DNA of 64,000 bases from the NCBI RefSeq assembly GCF_014199215.1, contig NZ_JACIJC010000003.1, positions 496,001-560,000 of the forward strand, in the 5' to 3' direction. Below the pieces are notes generated by a model. That model was not told where the DNA came from. It did not search any database and saw nothing but the letters and a program-made list of their open reading frames with translations. Source of the DNA: Sphingobium boeckii (GTDB taxonomy: Bacteria > Pseudomonadota > Alphaproteobacteria > Sphingomonadales > Sphingomonadaceae). Of this stretch, positions 31,231 through 39,162 are shown piece by piece. How positions within the stretch are numbered: the first letter of the stretch is position 1; the number at the start of each line of letters is the position of its first letter. The position numbers were made by a program, and so were the translations under genes.

Positions 31231-32010
31231 TCAAGCCCCACCGTGCTTTTGCATCAGGCTATAGGCCCGCTCATACCATTTGGTGCCCGGATAATTCTTG
31301 CCCAGCACCGCGGCGGACTTTTTGGCTTCTTCGGGCACGCCCATGGCGAGATACGATTCGGTCAGCCGCATCAGCGCCTCGGGCGCATGGCTGGTCGTCT
31401 GATATTCATCCACCACGGAGCGGAAGCGGATCGAGGCCGCGAGCCACTGACTACGCCGCTGATAGAAACGGCCGACTTCCATTTCCTTGCCGGCGAGGTG
31501 ATCGTTCACCAGATCCACCTTCAGCCGCGCATCGGCGGCATAGCGCGTATCGGGATAACGACGGATGAGTTCGCCCAGCGCCGCCAGCGCCTGTTGCGTG
31601 ATCTTCTGATCGCGGGTGACATCGGTCATCTGCTCGTAATAATCGAGCGCGATCAGATAATAGGCATAAGGCGCGTCCTTATTGCCTGGATGGATCGCCA
31701 GGAAACGCTGCGACGACTGAATGGAGGCAGTATAATCCTTGGCCGCATAATAGCTGAACGCACTCATGAGCTGCGCACGGCGCGCCCAGGGCGAATAGGG
31801 ATGCTGGCGCTCCACCTCGTCGAACAGTGCCGCGGCGAGCTTATATTGCCCGCGGTCCAGCCGGTTCTTCGCCGCATTATAGAGCGTGTTCACGTCACGC
31901 GCGACATAGGCCGTATCGGCTTTGCTCTTCGATCCGGCGCAACCGGCCAGAGGAAGGGCGATGGCCGCCACGAGGAGCAGGGCAACGGATTTGGGGGCTG
32001 GGATACGCAT
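31231..32010 (-). CDS. bamD: Outer membrane assembly lipoprotein BamD
   Basis: 259 residues. It starts with a lipoprotein signal peptide ending LPLAGC (Cys24) and continues as TPR-like helices (YNAAKNRLDRGQYKLAAALFDEVERQHP, TRYAADARLKVDLVNDHLAGKEM). BamD is the essential partner of BamA in folding outer-membrane barrels. The ATG at 32010 is used; a longer frame to 32046 lacks the lipobox geometry. Confidence 0.93.
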   Translation of the reverse strand: MRIPAPKSVALLLVAAIALPLAGCAGSKSKADTAYVARDVNTLYNAAKNRLDRGQYKLAAALFDEVERQHPYSPWARRAQLMSAFSYYAAKDYTASIQSSQRFLAIHPGNKDAPYAYYLIALDYYEQMTDVTRDQKITQQALAALGELIRRYPDTRYAADARLKVDLVNDHLAGKEMEVGRFYQRRSQWLAASIRFRSVVDEYQTTSHAPEALMRLTESYLAMGVPEEAKKSAAVLGKNYPGTKWYERAYSLMQKHGGA

Positions 32011-32147
32011 GGGCGGCGTTCTAGCGGAGCAATCCGCCTTCGCCAAGCGCGGAAGTCATGGCTGTTTGCTGTACGATTTCTGCCGTTCGTCCGGAACGCT
32101 TGCCGCGTCGCAGCATTCCCCATAGTCTGTTGCATAGGGAGACAGGA

Positions 32148-32987
32148 ATGAGCGTCAAACGCCTGAAAACACACCGGGTGGAAAAGCCATGGGGCCGCCA
32201 TAGCCTGTGGCCCGGCTTCGCCGATCCGGCACCCGGGGCCGATCCGATAGGCGAAATCTGGTTTCAGGACGAGGGCGACGCCGCGCCCGAACTGCTCGTC
32301 AAATATCTCTTCACCTCCGAAAAGCTCTCGATCCAGGTGCATCCCGACGACGAGTCCGCGCGTGCCGCCGGCTATGACCGCGGCAAGGATGAGGCCTGGG
32401 TGATCCTGGCCGCCGAACCCGATTCGACCATCGCCATCGGCACGCACCAGCCGATCGATCAGGCGCATCTGCGCGCCGCGGCGCTGGATGGCAGCATCGA
32501 GCAGCTTGTCGACTGGAAACCGGTGAAGGCGGGCGACGTCTATTATTCACCCGCCCGCACCGTCCATGCGATCGGCGCCGGAATCACCGTGGTGGAGGTG
32601 CAGCAGAATGTGGACCTCACCTACCGGCTTTATGATTACGGCCGGCCGCGCGAATTGCATCTGGATGAAGGCGTGAAAGTCTCCGATGCGGTGCCGTTCG
32701 TCCCCAATTTCCAGCCCGAGATCGTCGATGATCGCCGCACGATATTGGCCGAAGGGCCGAAATTCGTGCTGGAGCGCTGGAGCGTCAGCGCGGGAACGAT
32801 CTCGCTGCCCGCAGATACGCCGGGCTGGTTCGTGCCGCTTACGGGCCATGGCGCGCTTGACGGGCAGGCGTGGCACGCCGGGGAGTGCTGGGCGCTGGAG
32901 GGCAAGGTCGTGCTGGAGGCGTCGGCGGATGCCGATATGCTCTTTGCCTACCCCCTCGCTCGGCGGGTGAATGTGCTCAGCGGCTGA
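32148..32987 (+). CDS. manA: Class I mannose-6-phosphate isomerase
   Basis: 279-residue zinc cupin enzyme interconverting mannose-6-phosphate and fructose-6-phosphate. The metal motif is LSIQVHPDDE, with PARTVHAIGAG later. It is short, as in the proteobacterial class that lacks an extra domain. The ATG at 32148 follows GGGAGACAGG. It precedes a GT4 gene, which fits supply of GDP-mannose precursors for surface glycans, but no GDP-mannose pyrophosphorylase is adjacent. Confidence 0.85.
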   Translation: MSVKRLKTHRVEKPWGRHSLWPGFADPAPGADPIGEIWFQDEGDAAPELLVKYLFTSEKLSIQVHPDDESARAAGYDRGKDEAWVILAAEPDSTIAIGTHQPIDQAHLRAAALDGSIEQLVDWKPVKAGDVYYSPARTVHAIGAGITVVEVQQNVDLTYRLYDYGRPRELHLDEGVKVSDAVPFVPNFQPEIVDDRRTILAEGPKFVLERWSVSAGTISLPADTPGWFVPLTGHGALDGQAWHAGECWALEGKVVLEASADADMLFAYPLARRVNVLSG

Positions 32988-33037
32988 AGCCGATCATATA
33001 ATGCGCGATTAATGCCAAACGCGCTATAAAGCTTAGT

Positions 33038-34204
33038 ATGCTTCGCGTGCTCACCCTTGCATCGCTCTTCCCGGATGCCAGCCGGCCAGTCTTCGGCGTG
33101 TTCGTGGAACGGCAGACGATCGAGCTGGCAGCGCGCGCCGATGTCGATCTCACAGTGATCGCGCCGCTCGGCATTCCGCCCTGGCCCTTGGCGCGCCACG
33201 CGCGTTACCGTGCGCTTTCGACGCTGCCGCATCAGCAGCAATGGCATGGCCTCACGGTCCATCGGCCCCGCTTTCCGATCATTCCCGGCGGCAATGGCCT
33301 CTCCAGCGCCGCGCTAATGAGCCGCGCCGTGCTGCCGCTCGTCCGGCGGCTCCATGCGGAAAAGCCGTTCGACGTCATCGATGCCGAATTCTTCTTTCCC
33401 GACGGCCCAGCCGCGATGCGGATCGCGCGCGCGCTCGATCTCCCGCTCTCGATCAAGGCGCGCGGTGCCGATATCCATTATTGGGGCCGTCAGCGCTGGA
33501 CAGCGAATGAAGTGCGCGAAGCCGGTCTCGCGGCCGATGGCCTGCTCGCGGTGAGCCAGGCGATGAAGCGCGACATGATCGCGATCGGCCTGCCTGGCGA
33601 CCATATCCGCGTGCATTATACCGGTGTCGATCTCGATCGTTTCAAGCCAGGCGATCGCGCGGCGCTGAAGGCCGCCATGGGCTTTGAGGGGCATCTGATT
33701 GCCTCGGTGGGCGCGCTGATCCCGCGCAAGGGTCAGGGGCTGCTGATCGAGGCGCTGGTCGGCCTGCCCAATGCGACGCTGGCGCTGGCCGGGCAAGGTC
33801 CGCATCGCGGCGCGCTGGAAACGCTGGCGCGCGAACATCGCGTGGCGGGCCGCGTCCATTTCCTCGGCAATCTGCCGCATGAAACGCTGCCTGATCTGTT
33901 TGCCGCCGCCGATGTCATGGCGCTGCCTTCGGAATCGGAAGGACTGGCCAATGCCTGGGTGGAGGCGCTCGCCTGCGGCACGCCGATCGTGATTTCGGAT
34001 GTGGGCGGCGCGCAGGAATTGATGGATCGCCCGGAGGCCGGGCGCATCGTGCCGCGCACCCCGCTCGCCGTGGCAGGCGCGATCGCGCAAATCCTGACGC
34101 ATCCCCCCGATCCGTTCGCGGTGCGCAAGGCCGCTGAACGCTTCACCTGGGCGGAAAACACGCGTCTATTGTTCGATCACCTGTCAGGCATCAAGCGGCA
34201 TTAG
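33038..34204 (+). CDS. Family 4 glycosyltransferase
   Basis: 388-residue GT-B enzyme. The N-terminal half carries SLFPDASRPVFGVFVERQ and EFFFPDGPAAMRIA. The C-terminal half has SVGALIPRKGQG, FLGNLPHETLPDLFAAADVMALPS and the retaining GT4 E-x7-E pattern in SESEGLANAWVEALACG. It likely transfers a hexose from an NDP-sugar to an acceptor in exopolysaccharide or LPS synthesis. It follows manA by 50 bases, and its 3' end overlaps the convergent Mth938-like gene. Confidence 0.88.
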   Translation: MLRVLTLASLFPDASRPVFGVFVERQTIELAARADVDLTVIAPLGIPPWPLARHARYRALSTLPHQQQWHGLTVHRPRFPIIPGGNGLSSAALMSRAVLPLVRRLHAEKPFDVIDAEFFFPDGPAAMRIARALDLPLSIKARGADIHYWGRQRWTANEVREAGLAADGLLAVSQAMKRDMIAIGLPGDHIRVHYTGVDLDRFKPGDRAALKAAMGFEGHLIASVGALIPRKGQGLLIEALVGLPNATLALAGQGPHRGALETLAREHRVAGRVHFLGNLPHETLPDLFAAADVMALPSESEGLANAWVEALACGTPIVISDVGGAQELMDRPEAGRIVPRTPLAVAGAIAQILTHPPDPFAVRKAAERFTWAENTRLLFDHLSGIKRH

Positions 34205-34567
34205 CGCCGCCGCGATCCAGCGTTCCTCGCCGCGCAGCACGGCCCAGGCGCGTGCGGCGGCGCGACTGTCCATCGCTTCCACACCGATGCCGCGCGCTTC
34301 CATAGCGGCAACGAATGCGCGTGGCGGGCGTGCCATCGTCGCGCCCGTGCCAATCAGCACGAATTCGGGCGCGGGGTCCAGCGCCAGCAACGCCGCGACA
34401 TCCGTCTCGGCCAGAGCGCTCAGAGCGGGTACATCCCAGCCTTCGACCCGCTCGGGCGTCAGCAAGGCCGCCTGATAGACTTGGCCGTCGATCCTGAATC
34501 CGGTGCCCGCGAAACCGGTGACCGCCGGACCGATTCCGGCCTTTTCACGATCGAAGCGTGCGCTCAG
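34184..34567 (-). CDS. Mth938-like (DUF498) protein, possible CTG start
   Basis: The conserved core FVLIGTGATMARPPRAFVAAMEARGIGVEAMDSRAAARAW identifies the Mth938/NDUFAF3-like family. A TTG at 34465 opens the usual frame but would drop the family N-terminus. The same frame reads SARFDREKAGIGPAVTGFAG upstream and has no ATG, GTG or TTG before an in-frame stop. The best start is CTG at 34567, overlapping the secF TGA as CTGA, with AGGGTG 7 bases upstream. Length then is 127 residues, the family size. Function is not well defined; the human relative acts in complex I assembly. Confidence 0.7.
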   Translation of the reverse strand: MSARFDREKAGIGPAVTGFAGTGFRIDGQVYQAALLTPERVEGWDVPALSALAETDVAALLALDPAPEFVLIGTGATMARPPRAFVAAMEARGIGVEAMDSRAAARAWAVLRGEERWIAAALMPLDA

Positions 34568-35556
34568 GGCACGGCACCCTGATTGGGATCGGCGGCGCGC
34601 GGCGCGGTCCGTTCGCCGCCCTTATTGCCGCCCTTGTCATCCCCCGCCGGCACGAAACTGTCCGGCCCCAGCTTCAGCCAGAGCAGGATCGCGGCAGACA
34701 CATAGACCGACGAGAATGTGCCGATGCCGATGCCCAGCAGCATCGCCGCGGTGAAGCCGAAGATCACATCGGGTCCAAGCACCAGCAGCACCGTCAGCGC
34801 GATGATCAGAGACAGCGAGGTGACCACCGTGCGGGACAGGGTTTCGTTGATCGACAGATCGAGCAGCGAATAAATGTCCATCTTGCGATATTTGCGCAGA
34901 TTTTCACGGATGCGGTCATAGACGACGATGGTGTCGTTCAGCGAATAGCCGATGATCGTGAGTACCGCCGCGACCACGTTCAGATCGAATTCCAACTGGG
35001 TCAGCGCAAAGAAACCCAGCGTCAGCGCCACGTCATGAAACAGCGCGAACAACGCGCCGATGCCGAACTGCCATTCGAAGCGAAACCAGATATAGAGCGC
35101 GATACCGAGCATCGCGAGACCCAGCGCCCAAGCACCCGAGCTGAACAATTCCTTCGAAACCTGCCCGGAAACGCTCTCCACTTCGCCGAATTTCGCGCCG
35201 GGATAGGCCTTTTGCACCACCGAGCGGATGCCGCTGGCCGCCTCATTTGCCGCGGCTTCGCCGCCATCGGGAAGCTGGGTGCGGATCGAGACTTCATTCG
35301 GGCTGAATTGCTGGATCGTCGCCTCGCCCTGCCCCAGCGTATCAATCTTGGCGCGCAGATCCTCGATCCCCACGGGCTGCGCAAAGGTGACGCGCACCAT
35401 CTGTCCACCGACGAAATCGATGCCCAGATTGAAGCCCCGGATCGCGACCAGCGCGAGCGAGGCCACGATCAGCAGGATGGAAAAGCTCATCGCCACGTTC
35501 CGATATTTCAGGAACGGGATATTGGTATTGTCGGGTACGAGTTTCAGCGGGCGCAT
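34564..35556 (-). CDS. secF: Protein translocase subunit SecF
   Basis: 330 residues with six membrane helices. The N-terminus LVPDNTNIPFLKYRNVAM and GIDFVGGQMVRVTF, then GYSLNDTIVVYDRIREN and LINETLSRTV-like blocks, are SecF signatures. It works with SecD and YajC to drive proton-coupled late translocation. Its stop overlaps the start region of the Mth938-like gene. A family B repeat fills the 139-base gap to secD. Confidence 0.95.
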   Translation of the reverse strand: MRPLKLVPDNTNIPFLKYRNVAMSFSILLIVASLALVAIRGFNLGIDFVGGQMVRVTFAQPVGIEDLRAKIDTLGQGEATIQQFSPNEVSIRTQLPDGGEAAANEAASGIRSVVQKAYPGAKFGEVESVSGQVSKELFSSGAWALGLAMLGIALYIWFRFEWQFGIGALFALFHDVALTLGFFALTQLEFDLNVVAAVLTIIGYSLNDTIVVYDRIRENLRKYRKMDIYSLLDLSINETLSRTVVTSLSLIIALTVLLVLGPDVIFGFTAAMLLGIGIGTFSSVYVSAAILLWLKLGPDSFVPAGDDKGGNKGGERTAPRAADPNQGAVP

Positions 35557-35588
35557 GGAACAAAGCCTTGAGCGATTGACACTTCCCC

Positions 35589-35672
35589 TGTCATTCCCGC
35601 GAGAGCGGGAATCCCGTTTTTCCGGGAAGTATCAGACAGAAGAAGCGGGATTCCCGCATGCGCAGGAATGAC
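35589..35672. repeat. Palindromic repeat family B, copy 1 (secD-secF spacer)
   Basis: TGTCATTCCCGCGAGAGCGG and GCGGGATTCCCGCATGCGCA plus GGAATGACG face each other. The same ends recur at 42329-42402 and 52294-52381. It lies between two genes of one operon, where it may reduce downstream expression or stabilise the upstream RNA. Confidence 0.85.
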
Positions 35673-35695
35673 GAGATGGGGGAGACCGATCGTCA

Positions 35696-37288
35696 TCAGA
35701 TCACGATCTCCTTCGGCCGGTTGCGCTTCAGCCAGCCTGCCACGAGCAGACGGGTGAAGGTCACGCCGGTAAACACCGATGTCACGATGCCGATCGCCAG
35801 CACCACAGCAAAGCCGCGGATCGGGCCGGATCCGAAAGTGAACATGATCACCGCGGAGATCACATTGGTGATGTTCGCATCGAAAATCGCGCGGCTGGCT
35901 TCCTTATAGCCGAATTCGGACGCCTGCATCGGCGCGCGTCCCTTGGCCTGCTCTTCGCGGATGCGTTCGTTGATCAGCACGTTGGCGTCCACTGCCGCGC
36001 CGATTGTCAGCACGAAGCCAGCGATGCCGGGCAAGGTCAGCGTGGCATTGAAGATCGCCATGATGCCCAGGATCATGAACCCGTTCACCACCAGAGCCGC
36101 GGTGGTATAAACCCCGAAGCGCATATAGGTGATCATCATGAAGAGCACCACGGCCAGCGTCGCCACGGTGCCCGCGATCACGCCCTTGCGAATCGAATCG
36201 GCACCCAGATCGGGGCCGACCGTCGATTCCTGCACCACTTTGAGCGCCACGGGCAATTTGCCCGAACGAAGCTGAATGGCGAGCTGATTGGCCGAATCAA
36301 CGGTGTAATTGCCCGAGATGGAGGCCGTGCCGCCCAGAATCGGTTCATTGATGTTCGGGGCCGAGAGCACCTGATTATCGAGGATGATCGCGAAAGGCTT
36401 CTGCACGTTTTCCTGCGTGACGCGCGCAAATTTGCGCCCGCCCTGCCCGTTGAACTTGATCACGACATCGGGCGCGCCATTCTCGTCAAGGCTCTGATAG
36501 GCGTCGGTCAGTTCGTCGCCGCTCACCATCACCTGGCGCTTCACCGCGATGAACCCGCCTTCCACCATCGGCAGCACCTGGCTGCCCACGGGCGCGCGGC
36601 CCTGCGCCACCTGCGCGGGATCCGCGTTCAGATCGACCAGCTTGAATTCCAGCTTGGCGGTCTTGCCCAGCAGCGCCTTCAAGCCTTCGGGATCCTGCAA
36701 TCCGGGCACCTGCACCACGATGCGGTTGCTGCCCTGCCGGATCACGGTCACTTCCTTGGTGCCGTCGGGATCGATGCGCTTGCGCACCACATCGCGCGCC
36801 GTATCCAGCGCTTCGTCGGTCGCCTGGTCGATGCCCGCCTTGGTGGGGGTCACGACGACGCGGTTGCTGTCCTGAACGCGGATATCCCAGTCACGCTGGC
36901 CGGTGACGCCGACGCCGCGGGTCTGCGCGCGCAGCCGCTCAACGGCCGCGTCCACCTTGGTGACATCGCGCACCATGAACGACAGGCTGCCATTCTGCAG
37001 CGAGACTTCGCCGATATCGATCTTGGGATCGCCACGCCGCATTTCGGTGCGCACGATCTGGTCCATCTGTTCCAGCCGCGATTTCGCGACGTCGGCGGTG
37101 TCCGCCTCAAGCAGGATATGACTGCCGCCCGAAAGATCGAGACCCAGGTTGAACCGGGTCTGGAAGATGGCGGGCCATCCTGCGGTCTGCTCCTTGGGAA
37201 TGAAGCTGGGGACGGAGAACAGGCAGCAGATGACGATCGTGGCCCAAGTGGCCCAGATCTTCCACCGCGGGAAATCGAGAGGCAGCAT
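35696..37288 (-). CDS. secD: Protein translocase subunit SecD
   Basis: 530 residues: one N-terminal helix, a large periplasmic P1 domain (ISGGSHILLEAD-like GLDLSGGSH, VQVPGLQDPEG), then five membrane helices with AVDANVLINERIREE, the conserved SecD element, and TFGSGPIRGFAVVLAIG. It pairs with SecF. It lies just after yajC in the usual yajC-secD-secF order, here with a repeat before secF. Confidence 0.95.
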   Translation of the reverse strand: MLPLDFPRWKIWATWATIVICCLFSVPSFIPKEQTAGWPAIFQTRFNLGLDLSGGSHILLEADTADVAKSRLEQMDQIVRTEMRRGDPKIDIGEVSLQNGSLSFMVRDVTKVDAAVERLRAQTRGVGVTGQRDWDIRVQDSNRVVVTPTKAGIDQATDEALDTARDVVRKRIDPDGTKEVTVIRQGSNRIVVQVPGLQDPEGLKALLGKTAKLEFKLVDLNADPAQVAQGRAPVGSQVLPMVEGGFIAVKRQVMVSGDELTDAYQSLDENGAPDVVIKFNGQGGRKFARVTQENVQKPFAIILDNQVLSAPNINEPILGGTASISGNYTVDSANQLAIQLRSGKLPVALKVVQESTVGPDLGADSIRKGVIAGTVATLAVVLFMMITYMRFGVYTTAALVVNGFMILGIMAIFNATLTLPGIAGFVLTIGAAVDANVLINERIREEQAKGRAPMQASEFGYKEASRAIFDANITNVISAVIMFTFGSGPIRGFAVVLAIGIVTSVFTGVTFTRLLVAGWLKRNRPKEIVI

Positions 37289-37298
37289 ATGCTTGAAA

Positions 37299-37637
37299 TC
37301 AATCGTTGGCCGGGCGGCTGCCGCCGGCGGGGGTCACATCGGAAAGCGTGGACTTGACCACCTTCACCTTCACGCCGGTGGCGATTTCCACTTCGGCGAT
37401 GTCGTTATCCACCTTGGTCACCTTGCCGATGATCCCGCCGGACGTGACCACCTGGTCGTTCTTCTGCACCGCGGCCACCTTGGCGGCATGGTCTTTCATC
37501 CGCTTTTGCTGCGGACGGATCAGCAGGAACCAGAAGATGATGAAGATCAGGACAAGCGGCGCCATCTGCACCAGGAATGCCGTGCTGCCGCCCGAAGCCG
37601 CGCCCGCGGTCTGTGCATAGGCTGGAGTGATAAACAT
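37299..37637 (-). CDS. yajC: Preprotein translocase auxiliary subunit YajC
   Basis: 112 residues with one membrane helix (PLVLIFIIFWFLLIRPQQK) and a soluble tail (VVTSGGIIGKVTKVDNDIAEVEIATG). These are diagnostic YajC blocks. It forms the SecDF-YajC complex. It is the first gene of the operon; the 198 bases between it and the tRNA gene hold the likely promoter. Confidence 0.94.
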   Translation of the reverse strand: MFITPAYAQTAGAASGGSTAFLVQMAPLVLIFIIFWFLLIRPQQKRMKDHAAKVAAVQKNDQVVTSGGIIGKVTKVDNDIAEVEIATGVKVKVVKSTLSDVTPAGGSRPAND

Positions 37638-37835
37638 GATGTGCCGTTACCCGCAAAAAGAGAGGATGAAAGGAGCCGCGACGAGCAGCCCCTTATGAGA
37701 GGCGGGCGACTATCATGTTCAAGGGGTCGTAATCAACTTTTGCTTGGTCCGGCATCAATTGAACGCGCCTTTGCAGAGAATCGGAGAAGGCCGCTTGCAA
37801 CGCGCCGCACATGCCCGTAAAGCGCGCGCCTCGGT

Positions 37836-37912
37836 CGGGACGTAGCGCAGCCTGGTAGCGCACCACACTGGGGGTGTGGGGGTCGCAGGTTCGAATCCTG
37901 TCGTCCCGACCA
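37836..37912 (+). tRNA. tRNA-Pro (anticodon GGG), CCA encoded
   Basis: A full cloverleaf can be folded: acceptor CGGGACG/CGTCCCG, D arm GCGC-AGCCTGGTA-GCGC, anticodon arm CCACA-CTGGGGG-TGTGG with anticodon GGG, T arm GCAGG-TTCGAAT-CCTGT, discriminator A and CCA at 37910-37912. The length of 77 and the TAGCGCAGCCTGGTAGCGC pattern fit bacterial proline tRNA. Confidence 0.93.
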
Positions 37913-38083
37913 GAGATACCAGGCATCTTGGATCGTTACACGGGCAGCAGAAGCTGCCCGTTTGTATAAGTGTGCCGCTGAGCCACGCGATGAGCTGCGT
38001 CTCGGAAAATTTCCGCTGTCCTACAGCTAACCAAATCAGTTACATCTTCGACAAAGAACAAAACATGAACAATGGAGATTCGC

Positions 38084-38623
38084 ATGGACGTTGATTCCCT
38101 GATCGAAGAGGTGATCGGCCGCGAGGGCGGTTATTCCAATCATCCGGCGGACAAAGGCGGCCCCACCCGCTGGGGGATCACGCAAAACACGGCGCGCGCG
38201 CATGGGTTTGGCGGCGACATGCGTCATTTCCCACGCGCCGAGGCCGTGGCCATCTATCGCCGCATCTATTGGCTCCGCCCCGGTTTCGAGCGCGTGGCGA
38301 GTCATGCGCCCCGGGTCGCCGCCGAACTGTTCGACACCGGCGTCAACATGGGGCCGGCGATCGCGGTCAGCTTTCTCCAGCGCGCGCTGAACGCGCTCAA
38401 CCGCGGCGCATCCGATTTCGCCGACGTCGCGGCAGGCACGGCGATCGACGCCGCCACCGAAAAGGCGCTCGTCGCTTTCATGGCCCGGCGCGGGCCTTCG
38501 GGCGAAAGCGTGCTGATGAAGGCGATCGAGGCGTTGCAAGGCGAACGCTATCTGCGCCTGGCGGAGCAGCGGCCGGCCAATGAAGCGTTTCTCTATGGCT
38601 GGCTCGCCAACCGGATCGGCTGA
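38084..38623 (+). CDS. GH108-family endolysin
   Basis: 179 residues. REGGYSNHPADKGGPTRWGIT (Glu14 as the likely catalytic acid) and the TGVNMGPAIAVSFLQRALNAL block mark the glycosyl hydrolase 108 and peptidoglycan-binding pair of phage-type lysozymes. It lacks a signal peptide, so it needs a holin, which is encoded 26 bases downstream. The ATG at 38084 has GGAGA 7 bases upstream. Together with the next gene it resembles the release module of gene transfer agents. Confidence 0.85.
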   Translation: MDVDSLIEEVIGREGGYSNHPADKGGPTRWGITQNTARAHGFGGDMRHFPRAEAVAIYRRIYWLRPGFERVASHAPRVAAELFDTGVNMGPAIAVSFLQRALNALNRGASDFADVAAGTAIDAATEKALVAFMARRGPSGESVLMKAIEALQGERYLRLAEQRPANEAFLYGWLANRIG

Positions 38624-38649
38624 ACCTTTCCTCATCCAGGAGACCCAAT

Positions 38650-39063
38650 ATGTCCATCATCGACGGTATCATCGGCCCCATCGCCAAATTGATCGACAAG
38701 ATCATCCCGGACCCCGAAGCGCGGGACCGCGCCAAGCTCGAACTGCTCAAGCTGGAAGGCAGCCAGGAGATGGAGGCGCTGCGCACGCAGATGGCGGCGA
38801 TCATCGCGGAGGCGCAATCGGCCGATCCCTGGACCAGCCGGGCGCGACCGAGCTTCCTCTATGTCATGTATGTCCTTTTGCTCTGGGCGATCCCCATGGG
38901 CCTGATCGCCGCCGCCCGCCCCGAAATGGCGCAGGACATCGCCCATGGCATGAACGCCTATCTCGCCGGCATTCCCGAACCGCTCTACGCGCTCTTCGGC
39001 ACCGGCTATCTGGGCTACACCGCAGCGCGGCAATGGGGAAAGATGAAGGGACTGGAGAAATAG
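38650..39063 (+). CDS. GTA-type holin with three transmembrane segments
   Basis: 137 residues. The N-terminus IDGIIGPIAKLIDKIIPDPEARDRAKLELL is an amphipathic helix, followed by membrane stretches at about 69-89 (FLYVMYVLLLWAIPMGLIAAA) and 104-125. It fits the holin family associated with gene transfer agent release. It would permeabilise the inner membrane for the GH108 endolysin. AGGAGA precedes the ATG. No structural GTA genes are in the window. Confidence 0.82.
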   Translation: MSIIDGIIGPIAKLIDKIIPDPEARDRAKLELLKLEGSQEMEALRTQMAAIIAEAQSADPWTSRARPSFLYVMYVLLLWAIPMGLIAAARPEMAQDIAHGMNAYLAGIPEPLYALFGTGYLGYTAARQWGKMKGLEK

Positions 39064-39068
39064 GGGTT

Positions 39069-39092
39069 CTCACCCTGACTCCAAACGGTGAG
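39069..39092 (+). terminator. Small hairpin after the holin gene
   Basis: CTCACC and GGTGAG pair across a 12-base loop 6 bases after the holin stop. There is no clear T-tract, so termination is a moderate inference. Confidence 0.4.
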
Positions 39093-39162
39093 GATCAAGC
39101 GCCCTTCGCACCTGCACAATCATAGACGTGACGAACCCCGCTTCTCCTGCTATCGGCCCGCC

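Noticed and set aside
34184-34465. Short Mth938-like protein from the TTG at 34465
   Set aside because: It would remove the conserved N-terminal strand; the longer reading from CTG at 34567 fits the family better.
37890-38083. Possible attachment site at the 3' end of tRNA-Pro
   Set aside because: No second copy of the tRNA 3' end and no integrase gene were found in the window, so integration cannot be supported.
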